Positions 35,312 to 46,739 of a DNA stretch of 64,000 nt are shown piece by piece. The notes under the pieces are model-generated. The model saw only the letters and a program-made list of their open reading frames with translations. It searched no databases and was not told where the DNA came from. How positions within the stretch are numbered: position 1 is the stretch's first letter; each line of letters begins with the position of its first letter. Origin of the DNA: Petunia secreta (Eukaryota; Streptophyta; Magnoliopsida; Solanales; Solanaceae); NCBI GenBank assembly GCA_029990175.1, contig JARKIP010000005.1, positions 50,705,001 to 50,769,000 of the forward strand. The letters are read 5' to 3'. The translations under genes were made by a program, and so were the position numbers.

Positions 35312-38300
35312 TGAATAGGATTCGAAATAGGATTCAACTTTTTGGAACTCACTGGTAACACTTGGAGTCGCCACCTAACATAGTTTTTAACTAGGCGTAT
35401 TAGAAAATCTTCTTGTGTCTATTTGCATAAGAACTCCGGGTAGGTCTTGCTAAGCATAAGATTCTAAGGTAAGATGTCCTAATGTCTCAGGAAGAAGGTG
35501 TTAGACACTTTCCAAGACCCACGAAAGATGGTTCCCCACCGGATTTGAAATTTGGGATTTAAGAGACTAAACTTAAAGATAAGCACGCAATTCAAGTATA
35601 TTAGCGCAAATAAGCAATTTAAACTAAAGGCTAAAATATAATGCAAAGGCAAGAATGGATTTAAAGAAGCAAGTTTACTAAGATAAGTTTAATCCTTCTA
35701 AATTGGCTAGTTTCTAAAAACTATCTCAAATCAAGGATATTTCTGCAAAATGACAAAGTGGGACAGATTCTGAAAATTAATTTGAAAGAGTTAGAGATAT
35801 CCCAAAATACACTAAAATTCTCAGGTCGTAGGGAAAAAGAGAATTTTGTGATTTAAGGAATGTTAGTCACTTTGAGCGATAGTATAATATTAATTATCAA
35901 GTATCGTTGCTCGTGTGGCTGTTTGTTATGAGGTCACGTTTAAAGAAAATAATTGTTTAGAAAATAAAACTATAAATACTTGTATAGATATATGTAGAGA
36001 AAATATTGTTGAAAGTAAGAAATATTCAATACACTGTATATACACTTTAAAATATGTAAGACACTTAATTTTACATAAAAGAGTAAATACGTATAGTAGT
36101 TAGCACTCACGAATATTGCAAAACTAAATACAAATAACTCATTTTAATATTAAAAAATAAGTAAATATACATATATAATATTATAGGACTCAACCTTCAG
36201 AGTCCCTAATCCCTTTACAAACTACCAATTAGTTTGAAAGAGAAGAAAAGAAAAAAGAGTTTGTAAATTGGTTTTCAAAATACTTACAAAACTGGGCAGT
36301 AAAATTTTAAAATCTGGCCCATTTTCGAAATTGCAAAAATAGTCCTCTTTGTAGATTTAGACTTTTTGTACAAGCAACCCCTTTGCACTTTAAAATTCTG
36401 GATTCAAATTTTGTACTGATAGCCCTGTTATAACTTGCAAAACCAGATTTGTTAGTTTTCATAAATAGTTCGATTTTCAGCATAAGTTTCAGATTTGAGA
36501 TTTTGCATAATTAATCCCATTTTCAAGTCGTGTTGCACTTTTAGCCCATTTTCTGGTGTTTTGCAGAAAATGTTCCCCCTTTATAAACTGGTTTTAAACC
36601 AGTGCTTTTTAATATAAATTTTAGATTTTAAATTCTGCACAAATGATCTTATTTTCAGTTTAAATTTTCACACATGCGCGAAGATAAGGAGAAAAATAGA
36701 GATAGGCTCCTGTGTAGCCATTTCAACACTTAAACATGCCACTGCTGCTTTCAAACCGTTGCTGCCCAGTCTTACCCTGAATGTCTTGCACTTTATGGTG
36801 CCACATATAAACATACCACAAGGATCCTAATAAATAGAGTTTAGGGGGTCTAGGGGGTGGTATCTATATACGTAAAGAAAAGGTGAAGGATAGTGCCCTG
36901 TATGCACTTGAAATAAACTTCATGAGTTCATTAATCACACTTTCAGAGTCTACAACTTGGTTTAACCATTTTCTAACTGTAAATGATAACAGACGTATGT
37001 GTCTTTATTATTTGATGTCTTTCCTTGCAAATAAGAAACTGAAATAATGGTATAGTCTTATGTGACTATCCAAGACTTGGAATCAGGCATGACATGACCC
37101 AAGGAACCTGCAAAATGTGGTTAGCACCGGCCTAAAAAAGGCCTAAGCATGGCATGATAGTTTACACATAGGAAAGGGACAGATTCAGAATACAAAAACA
37201 GTGTCATTACAACATATTCTAACAATCGTCCAATTTAAACTTTACCTTAGTACCCAGTAAGAGAGAAGAACAGAGAATCAGAGAATATTTCTGAACTTGA
37301 AGCAAGCAATGAGAATGTATATTTTACTTTGGCTTATAGCTAGCCAAACAAGCATGCGAGTATTTCTGTTGGTTGTGTGTATCCAGCGTGTGAGAGAGGT
37401 GTAAGTTGTGTTTCAGAGAAGATAAGAGGAGTAGTATTCTGTGTGGTAAGTGTAGAGAAGAGGTAGTAAAAGGTCTATATAATAGTCAAAGATATTCTCT
37501 ATGTGTTTTCATTGTGTAAGAGGTGTAGAAGAGTAGTGTCTAAGTGTGTTTTTGGTGTATGAGGGGCATTTGTTAGTATCTAGAAGTGTGTAAAAGTAAG
37601 AAGAGATGACCTATTTATACAGTAGTAAGAAAAGAGCAGTTATAATTTCAAATCTTCTTTATAAAAGGAAAGGAAAATAGGTCAATATTTGACAAGGAAA
37701 GTAGGGAATTATGTTATCAATTTTCTTTATGAGAAAAATACCATGATATAATTCTTTCAAAAATAGTTTAACTGAATTGAAGGAAGAGAATGTTCTGACA
37801 GTTGTGAAAAATAAGGAAATTTTTATGTGGAAGAATAGTAAATCAAGAGAACTGAGTTTTCCTAATAACACCAAGGTTCAAAATTCAAACAAAAGACCAA
37901 TATGTGCGTACACACAGTATCAATCCAAAACAGATTTTTCAACAGCAAACTCGACAAACGGTCAAACGCTTTGAGACTTTATCTTCAACTAAATTAACAT
38001 CTCTATTAACGATTCTAAGACGTTCATGATTGTAATTATCACTCGACAACCAACTAATTTTAATCATTCATAGGCTCGCTTTTCAAGGAATTAAGCAGTA
38101 AAGGACCAAGCATATAACTAGCAGCGAACATGACTAAAACTGAACCACATAGCAGGCATGAATTAAATTCTTTTATGGAACATCGAAGGCAAAATAAATA
38201 TAGACATGATTTTTTTTTATTTTTCAGAGAAGATCTAAGCAATAATCATGTGTTAGCAAGGAACTAAAATAAGCATGGTCTTCACAGTTTTAAGCCGAAA

Positions 38301-39240
38301 AAGAATAAATAAAAAAATAGAAAAAGGAAAGTTTTACCCATGTGCAAGGTTCGAAGAGAAAATGGGTCGGGTCGAGTCATCCGTGTCTTTGCCTAAATTA
38401 TGGAGATTCATTCTCGAATCATCTGCGTTTTTGTCTTGTGTGCCCCCATTTGGTCATGAATCCTTTGTTTCCTTTTTTGAAACCTCGTGACAGTGATGAG
38501 AGATGGTTCAAATTCCATTTTCGTATGTGAAAGAGACAAATGAGAGAAAGAAAGGTGTATGGCCGGCGTTTATGGCGGAAAGGGGGTGGATTTGGACGGT
38601 TTAGGGGGTAGGAGGGGGAGAGATGAGTGTTAAGGAGTGGAGCGGTGTGATTATGGGAAAGGGATAAGGGAAATGAGTTAGGGTTTTAGGAGAGTGTGGG
38701 GCGAGTATACATAATTAAAGTGGTAGGAGCAATCGTGGCCGTTGGATCCAAAGCACGAACGGCTTGGATCGTGCCACACTACGCTCGTGGGGGTGAGAGT
38801 GTGTGCAATGATCTATGCGTGTGAGTGTCTATGTATAGCTGTGTGCATTTGTTGTGTATTTGGAAACTAATTAGCTGATATTTTAACTTAAAAATGCTAA
38901 TAATAAACATGAATTAATTTGTAAAATTGGGAAAAAAATGTAAATAATTTTGCATCAATATCACCCTAACATAAATGGACATGGATGAGTTAAAATATAG
39001 ATTATCACGTATAATACTCATAAATAAATAATTAAATATATAAATTGTGCAAAATAGTCACAAAAGTGTGCAAGTATTTTGAAATTGCCTAAATGATACA
39101 ATTGTGTAATATATTCACAAATTAAGTAAATATTATAAATATGGAATTAAGGATAAGGGTTACATACGTATATGCATGCCAGCTAATGCAATTTTGTATG
39201 AAAATTTTAATATGCACTTTTAAGCTTAATACAGCCAATA
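35312..39240 (-). mobile_element. Probable Tat/Ogre-like solo LTR
   Basis: The block separates two Copia Gag pieces. Near its left end the minus strand has TGGCGACTCC (35364-35373), also present near the 3' end of the LTR at 42105-44945 and resembling the tRNA-Arg primer motif used by Tat/Ogre elements. The rest is AT-rich and non-coding, with CT-rich minus-strand sequence around 38550-38720. The ends are uncertain and no duplication was found. I call it a solo LTR because no internal coding domain is present. Confidence 0.45.
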
Positions 39241-40065
39241 ATGAAAAAAGGATGGACAAAATTGGGGGTCAACATCATGGCAATTGATGGTGAAGAAGCT
39301 GCTCACACTGTTGAGATATGTCTCTCTGAACCAAAAGATAACTTGCATACATACTCACCTGACAATCTGATATTGATAACTGCCACCTTAATTGAGGGTT
39401 TTGAAAAGTTAAAGTCTGAGAAAGATCAACTATCTGAAGTGGCGTCTTACTTAAGAGTTAGATGCAAGAACCTTGAAGAAGCAAATGCTGAATTTGACAA
39501 AATCAATGCCTCCCTAAAGGGACAGGTGCTTGTATCCAACTCTAAGATCTCAGAACTTGAACTTGAATAAAATAAGATGAATAATGCAAAGGGTAATCAA
39601 GTATGTGAGGTTCAAACCTTTCTCTAGAATGAGCTTAAAAGAACAAATGAGATTCTTTGTCAGAAAACTAAAAAGAACAGAGTTCATAGAGAAAAGGTTG
39701 AAAAGGCTGCCTATGAGCTTACTAGGTTAACTAAATGGAACAAATCTTCAACGACAATGAATTGGGTTCTTGAGAACCAAGCCAAAGGAAAGAAAGGTCT
39801 AGGTTTTAGGAAATCATTGCCTCCTTACAATCCCAAAAGCAAATATGTTGGTCTGCCTTGCGACATGCTTTGCACCTTCTGTGGTAATACAGGTCACTTG
39901 AAAGAAAATTGCATGAAAATGAGTAAGGCTAAAACTAAGAATAAGAAATTTGCTTTACCTTATTGGGCAAATAAGGACTTAATTCATCCACTCTCTTATA
40001 AGAGGGACCCAAGCTTATCTGGGTTCCTAAATCTAACCATTAATCTATTTTGCAGGCTGGAGTGA
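39241..40065 (+). pseudogene. Copia gag, C-terminal coiled coil and second zinc knuckle
   Basis: A 109-codon open piece (39241-39570) is rich in Leu, Glu and Lys and predicted coiled coil (EKDQLSEVASYLRVRCKNLEE). A second piece at 39757-40065 has a CCHC knuckle CTFCGNTGHLKENC. A long coiled-coil Gag extension is characteristic of Sireviruses. Confidence 0.7.
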
Positions 40066-40751
40066 GAGTGAACAACCCAAGCTGGATTCTAGATAGAAGG
40101 TGTTCAAGGCACATGACATGAGATAGAATAAATTTTCTCTCACTCGCAGCATTTCAAGAAGGCAGTATGGCCTTCAGAGGAGGAAAAAGTGGTCAGATTC
40201 TTGGCATAGGAAAAGTTAGGAGATCACTGGATCATGCTATTAAAAATGTATATTGTGTTGATGGTCGCAGACATAATCTACTAAGCATCTCTCAACTATG
40301 TGACAGAGGAAATGAAGTTAGTTTCTCATTTGTGGGATGCACTATGAAGAACCTACATAGTGGAGAAGTAATCAAGGAAGAAAAAAGGGTGAACAATGTA
40401 TACAAGGCATTGTTGGGATCACTTCTTGAAAACAATTTGACTTGTCTGAATGTTCAAGAGAGTGACTCACATCCATGGCACAAAAGGTTAGGACATACTA
40501 GTCTTTTACAGCTCAACAAGCTTGCATTGAAGAAGCTTGTTCGTGGTTTGCCAACAAAGAAGTTCGAAGACATTAAGATGTGCGATGCTTGTGTCAGAGA
40601 GAAACATGTAAGATCATCCTTTAAGTCGAAGAAAGTGGTAAGTACCTCAAAGTCACTTGAGCTGATACACATGGACCTATGTGCACCAATGAGGGTTAGA
40701 AGCAGAAGCGGAAAAAGGTTTATGTTCGTGATAGTTGATGATTATTCAAGA
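40066..40751 (+). pseudogene. Copia protease, GAG-pre-integrase and integrase N-terminal part
   Basis: The protease active site region reads WILDRRCSRHMT, where D-S-G would be expected, so the catalytic motif is damaged. The pre-integrase and HHCC finger follow (HPWHKRLGHTS, CDACVREKH). The integrase core begins with HMDLCAPM and VDDYSR. The frame is cut at 40751 by a hAT element. Confidence 0.85.
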
Positions 40752-41395
40752 CAGAGGCGGACCTATGTGTCAGGATTGGGTGCACGGGCATCCGGTAAGT
40801 TCGGAAAAATTTCTGTACATACATGGAAAAATCTTAGCAAACCATTGATATATCTGTTGAGGCACCCAGTAGCACAAACGAGTTGCTGGTGTGCTGGCTG
40901 AAAGCAACAAACTGCTTCCCTGGCGCCTAGGATCGAATCTCCCCTGATCTCCACATTCTTTTATATTGTTTTCACATACCACTAGTTCAGTACCCACTAT
41001 CACCCTCTCTCTGCTTTATAATTTAATCCTTTAGTAAATTTAGTTGATTTTATTCATGGTCTTAGTTGATTAATCACGTAGACAATGGCAAAAATATACT
41101 CAAGATGAACAATTCATTCAAAAAAAAGTTAAATTGAACTATGCTTTTTCAACACCAAACTTGATTAGATAAGGGCACTTTTCTACATTCTTTTACTATA
41201 TTTTTTTAATTTTACTCGAAAATATAAAAATGAGAGAAAAATCTTAAAGAATTGAATTGTCTACAAAATAAAAAAGCTATCATACTAATTGAATTAATTA
41301 ATAACACCTGCTATAATCGATTTTATAACCCGTAATAGATTTATATTAAAATATGATAGTGCACCCGGCATCGTCAAATCCTGGGTCCGCCTCTG
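40752..41395. mobile_element. Non-autonomous hAT element in Copia integrase
   Basis: The terminal inverted repeat CAGAGGCGGACC occurs at both ends. The flanking 8-mers ATTCAAGA (40744-40751) and CTTCAAGA (41396-41403) agree at seven of eight bases. It is 644 bp and AT-rich without transposase. Removing it and one flanking copy rejoins the integrase frame (DDYSR to YTWTLFVASKD). Confidence 0.87.
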
Positions 41396-42104
41396 CTTCA
41401 AGATATACATGGACTCTGTTTGTTGCTTCCAAGGATGAAGCCTTCGATAGCTTCAAAGAATGGACTGGTATTGTGTAGAAAAGGCTGAGTCTGGAGTTGG
41501 TGAGCATCAGATCTGATCATAACACAAAATTTGAGAATGCTAAATTCTCTGAGTACGGCTTCAAGAATAGCATTGACCACAATTTCGATGCACCAAGAAC
41601 TCCACAGCAAAATGGAGTCGATAAAAGGAAGAACAGATCCCTGGAAGATATGGCAAGAGCCATGCGGTTGTCTAGTGGTCTAGCAAGAAATTTCTGGGCT
41701 GAAGCAGTAAATACAACTTGCTACTTGTTAAATAGATGTTCCATAAGAGCAATCCTAAAAAAAACTCCATATGAGCTACTCATAGGAAGGAGACCCAATA
41801 TTGCTCACCTGAGACTATTTTGATGCAAATGCTTTGTACACAATAACGACAAGGAGTCCCTTGGAAAGTCTGATGCAAGAAGTAATGAAGCTCTCTTCCT
41901 GGGATATTCTACTCAAAGAAAAGCGTATAAAGTGTTCAACAAAATGACTCAAACTGTTGAAGAAAGCATGCGTATGGTATTTGATGAATCAGACAAGGTA
42001 GTGGATGAAAAGGAAGGAGATGATCAAGCTATAGGTCTTACTCGAGAAGACTCTGCTGAAGGCACAGAAAACCTAGAGGAAAAGGAAGAACCCAGTGAAG
42101 CAGA
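41396..42104 (+). pseudogene. Copia integrase C-terminal part
   Basis: The core resumes with the second Asp region (IRSDHNTKFEN), then TPQQNGV and the ARAM...FWAEAVNTTCYLLNR block typical of Copia integrases. Stops lie near 41478 and 41821. The acidic linker toward RT is cut at 42104. Confidence 0.82.
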
Positions 42105-44945
42105 TGTTGACACCCAATTTTGTCCCGGATTTTAATTAATGTCTAAAATTATTTAAATAAAAATCATGTTATTAAAATAAAATTTTTAATTAATTAAAAT
42201 CCCTTAATGTGAATTAATGAGATTTTGGACGAAAGGCCAAATTGCATTGTTTACCCTAAAGCCCGCTTATTCATGTAATAATGGCGTTTAATTAGTTTAA
42301 TTAAAAGAGAAAGGAATAAAATCGTTCTTAAAATTAAATTATGGCCTGTTCCCGCAAAGCCTTATAGGCACTATACATCCCTCATTTCATATCTTAGCCC
42401 ATACCCGTTAACCCCACACCCATTTATTATTTTCCCTCACATAAAAAATCCTAGACCCATTTTATTATGAGGAGCCGCGGCACCCCACCATTTTTTGGAC
42501 GATCTCTCTCCCTTTTGAACACATCATCTTCCTCACCCACCACCTTCTTTAAACACACAAACAACACCAAAAAAAAAAAAAAACCCGGTCACCCTTCTCC
42601 CGCCTGTGGTTTGATATATTCCCCACACCATTTCAATCTCCTTGATACCCCCTTCCTTTCCTTTACAATAACACAAACACGTATATTAGATCTGAACCAG
42701 AAAACACAAACGATAACCGGAGACGTTTTCTTTGTTTTGTTCAAAATGGTTCAGGCTGTTAGCTGGCATTGTTTCTGGGTTCTCTTTTGTTTCTTTGTTG
42801 AGTCATGACTGAAAAGAGGAGTGGGGGAGACGAGTCCAATAGCCGGAAAATGCTTATCACCGGCGGCCTTAGCTCTTTGTTCTTGTTGATTTCTGACTGA
42901 AAACGGGAGGGGTGAGTGGTAGTGACGCCGCCTAGAAATAGGCTGGTGTTGCTCCTCCCCATTCACTAATGGATCTGTTCGTTGCTGCTGTTTTATTTCG
43001 CCGGAAACTCGTTTCCCGGCCTCTCAATTTTTCTGCCTTTATTTTATTCGAAAAGCATATCTCATTGATTTCTTATGAGTCTTTGCATATCTTCTACCTG
43101 TGTTTGCTGCTGGATCGATTATTTGATACTGGGTTGACCCAGATCGTGAATCCCTAATCTGTTGTTGCTTTGTTTTGCGTGCACTAGAACCGGGTTGACT
43201 CATTGGTTTTGAATTTGGTTAATCTGTTATTAGGCTTGCCTATGCAACTGTTAAATCCGTTTATTTCATTTGAATTAAAGGGGTTTTTCAAGAATATAGT
43301 CTGTGTTGCTTCTCTTGTCTTACTAATGTTACTAACAGTTGAAGCAAGAATACCAGGTGTTTACAGTGGTGGGGCATGTGGATATGGTAATTTATACAGT
43401 CAAGGTTATGGAGTGAACAATGGAGCACTAAGTACAACATTATTCAACAATGGTTTAAGTTGTGGAGCTTGCTTTGAAATTAAATATGACAATGATCCAC
43501 AATGGTGTCATTCTGGAAGTCCTTCAATTTTTATTACTGCTACTAATTTTTGTCCACCAAATTATGCTTTGCCTAATGATAATGGTGGTTGGTGTAATCC
43601 TCCTAGACCTCATTTTGATCTTGCTATGCCTATGTTCCTTAAAATTGCTGAGTATCGTGCTGGAATTGTTCCTGTTGCTTATCGGAGGAGTTTTGCAGAT
43701 CCTTACACTGTGGACCCTAATCTGGACAATAATTGTTCTCTAATGGACTTTACTGATGTGGACAGATACTATGCTAATGGCCAATGAAAAATACATATAC
43801 ACGTATTGAGGCCGACACAAGGAATTGACGGATAACGAATTGACGGATTTTGAACGGATACTACACTTGAACAGTCCCGTCCCCGTGTCCCTAAAGCAAA
43901 TAGGCGATGATGAATGCAAATTAATGCAAAGCAAGTCGAATAGAGTAGTGGGTTTGGTGCTTTGGCATGGCAACACGGCCCGGGCTCCGTGTTTGCAACC
44001 GTACCAAATCCCGAGCCTCTATTCGACGCGACATACGAACCTGAGCCTAAATTTTGCAAAAACAACCCCTTTACTATTATTATTAGTATTATTATTACTA
44101 TGTATTTTATTATTATTATATATATATATTTTTTAATATTATTATTATTATTAGTACTTTATTATTTTATTATTGTTATTTTATTTCATTAATTATTATA
44201 CCTTATTATCGTACTAATCCTATTTTACTTGTTTGTTTTGCGAGGTACATATTGGCACGAATAATTTATGGACGATTTTGGCTAACTCACGAACGGGAAT
44301 AACCCATTGCATTAAAGGCATTTGGGGATTGAATTCGGACCCGAGCATTCAGAAATAAGACTTAGGAATTTTAGAAAATCCAAGGCTCCCGCGAGTTGAT
44401 CATTTCCCGGGTTTTATCTTTAAACTTCGCATTACTTTCCTTGGATATTTATGCAAATAAATGTGTAAATTACTTTATTTATCAATAATATTTGATTGCT
44501 TGGTATATTGCTTTACTTTATGTGCATTATCCTTTTATTTTTGAAGTTGTTATTTAATTTATTGCAAACTAGGGCAAATTAGCAAAATGCGTGCAAATTA
44601 AAATATTTTTCATAAAAAAGTTTTATTTCAGTTAATTATTTTAGATAAATTTTCTAGAAAAGCATATTTTGCAAATATTTTGGAAACCTGTCGGATTAAC
44701 CGTATTTTACGGAATTTTGGAAGTGCCTTAAAAACCTTCTTCCGAAATTAATAAAACCTCTTACCTTTAGAATCTCTGAAAGAAAGACCGTCTTTTTATA
44801 AAAACGGAGTTTTTGCACGTATTTGTTAATTTGGTTCCCTGTTTTCCTTAAACTGGGTGGCGACTCCAAAAACTCCAAAAGAGTTAGCCCATCCTGTCGA
44901 TATTCCGGAATTTATCCTTTTCGGGGTAATTTTTGGGGTTCAACA
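42105..44945 (+). mobile_element. Solo-LTR-like element carrying an expansin fragment
   Basis: The ends are TGTTGACACC...GGTTCAACA, with a perfect 5-bp duplication GCAGA at 42100-42104 and 44946-44950. It has no retroviral domains. TGGCGACTCC lies at 44858-44867, as in the 35312 element. A C-rich leader-like stretch (42520-42700) is followed by the expansin frame at 43242-43787, then AT-rich sequence with ATT/TTA repeats (44070-44210). I infer a Tat/Ogre-like solo LTR of 2841 bp that captured host sequence; a non-autonomous retrotransposon is an alternative. Confidence 0.72.
43242..43787 (+). CDS. Captured alpha-expansin fragment, 181 aa
   Basis: The frame from the first in-frame ATG at 43242 is open to TGA 43785-43787. 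A hydrophobic segment ([17 protein letters not shown]) resembles the expansin signal peptide, and RIPGVYSGG marks the mature start. The domain 1 core follows: [46 protein letters not shown] and [15 protein letters not shown]. About 20 residues with the HATFYGG motif are missing after YSGG, one Cys after FEIK is Tyr, and the C-terminal cellulose-binding-like domain 2 is replaced by about 32 unrelated residues after YRR. HFD remains. Expansins loosen cell walls after secretion; without HATFYGG and domain 2 this product is unlikely to do so. No intron is visible within the fragment. Confidence 0.85.
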   Translation: MQLLNPFISFELKGFFKNIVCVASLVLLMLLTVEARIPGVYSGGACGYGNLYSQGYGVNNGALSTTLFNNGLSCGACFEIKYDNDPQWCHSGSPSIFITATNFCPPNYALPNDNGGWCNPPRPHFDLAMPMFLKIAEYRAGIVPVAYRRSFADPYTVDPNLDNNCSLMDFTDVDRYYANGQ

Positions 44946-46725
44946 GCAGATGCAGGACAGACTCATGTGGAACAAGGAGTCAACATATCAGGGGGAACAT
45001 CTGATCAAGATGACGAACAAAATGAAGACGAAGGACTCACAAACAATGCAACAGCAGGTCCTTCTCATCAAATTCAGCCAAGACCCTAGAAACATCAAAA
45101 CTCACATCCTTTGAAAAATGTGCTATCTGAACTGGACACAGGGATTATTACCAGGTCTGCTTTAAAAAATTTCTGTGCATTCTTTGCTTTCCTATCTGCT
45201 ATAGAACCAAAGAATGTCAAGGAGGCTCTTGAGGATCCAAACTGAGTGATAGCAATGCAGGAAGAGCTACACCAATTTGAGAGGAGCAAAGTATGACACT
45301 TGGTTCCTGGACCAAAGGACAGATCAATTATTGGAACTAAGTGGGTGTTCAGAAACAAACTGGATGAACATGACATAGTTATCAGGAATAAAGCCAGGCT
45401 GGTAGTTCAAGATTACAACCAAGAAGAAGGAATTGATTATGATGAAACCTTTGCACCAGTGGCTAGGATAGAGGCCATATGAATGCTGATTGCTTTTGCT
45501 ACCTTCATGAAGTTCACACTGTATCAGATGGACGTGAAAAGTGCATTCTTAAATGGCTATTTGAATGAGGAAGTATATGTCATACAGCCTCCTGGGTTTG
45601 TAAGCAGTGACTTTCTTGATCATGTATACAAACTTGACAAAGCACTCTATGGTTTGAAGCAAGCATCCAGAGCTTGATTAGAGACTGTCAGGATTCTTGC
45701 TCAAGAATGGTTTAGCAAGGGGAAGAAATGACAACACACCGTTCTTGAAGAAGAAGGGAAAGGATCTATTGGTGGTACAAGTTTATGTTGATGACATCAT
45801 CTTTGTGCAACTGATGAAGAATTGTGCAGGGAATTTGCTGATCTGATCGGCAGTGAGTTCGAAATGAGCATGATGGGAGAATTGAATTTCTTCCTGGGAT
45901 TGCAGATCAAACAAACTCCTGAAGGAAGAATGATTCATCAGCAAAAGTACGTCAAGGAGCATTTGAAGAAGTTTGAAATGGAAGGAGCTAATGAAATGAC
46001 TACTCATATTGCTCCTGGAACAAAGCTGGATATGGACGAACTTGGTCCTTCCACAAATGAGACCAAGTATAGAGAAATCATTGGTTCTCTTCTCTATCTT
46101 ACTGCCAGTCATCCAGATATTGTCTACGATATAGGACTCTGTGAAAGATTTAAATCTAAACCCAAAGAGTCTCACCTGATTGCTGTCAATCGGATATTGA
46201 GATACCTGAAAGGAACTCAAGACTTATGTCTATGGTACCCAAGGGTGGTATATTTGAGTTAATTGGTTTTGCAGATGCAGATTATGCAGGGCAGCTGGTG
46301 GATAGAAAGAGCACTCCAGGAATGACATACTTCCTTGGTCCATGTCTGGTTTCTTGGGCTAGAAAGAAGCAGAACTCAGTAGCTCTCTCTACTGCTGAAG
46401 CTGAGCATGTTGCTGCTGCATCTTGTTGCTCTTAGCTGCTATGGAACAAACAACAACTGGAGGACTTTGGAATTAAATGTGGAGCTGTGCCTATTTTTTG
46501 TGATAATACAAGTGCTGTGAACATTGCCAAGAACTCAGTCCAATACAAGAGAACCAAGCACATTGATATTAGACATCATCTTTTGAGAGAATGTAGAGAA
46601 AGGTCTAATCATTATGAATTCATGCAGGACTGAAAACCAAATTGCTGACATCTTCATCAAGGCCTTGAATAAAGTTCAGTTTGAGAGAAATAGGTTGGAG
46701 TTAGGGATGACCAAAATACATGGAT
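44946..46725 (+). pseudogene. Copia reverse transcriptase and RNase H, broken
   Basis: Translation gives an acidic linker, then RT motifs [50 protein letters not shown], the RT thumb with LNFFLGLQIKQ, and RNase H with FADADYAG and ALSTAEAEHVAAA. Stops at about 45243, 45294, 45479 and 45676 and frameshifts near 45730-45810 disrupt it. The YVDDIIF catalytic region near 45785 lies across a frame break. Confidence 0.85.
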
Positions 46726-46739
46726 GACCCAACACCTAG

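Noticed and set aside
43242..43787. A functional host expansin gene
   Set aside because: It lacks HATFYGG and domain 2, has a lost Cys and an unrelated tail, and sits inside a bounded repetitive element.
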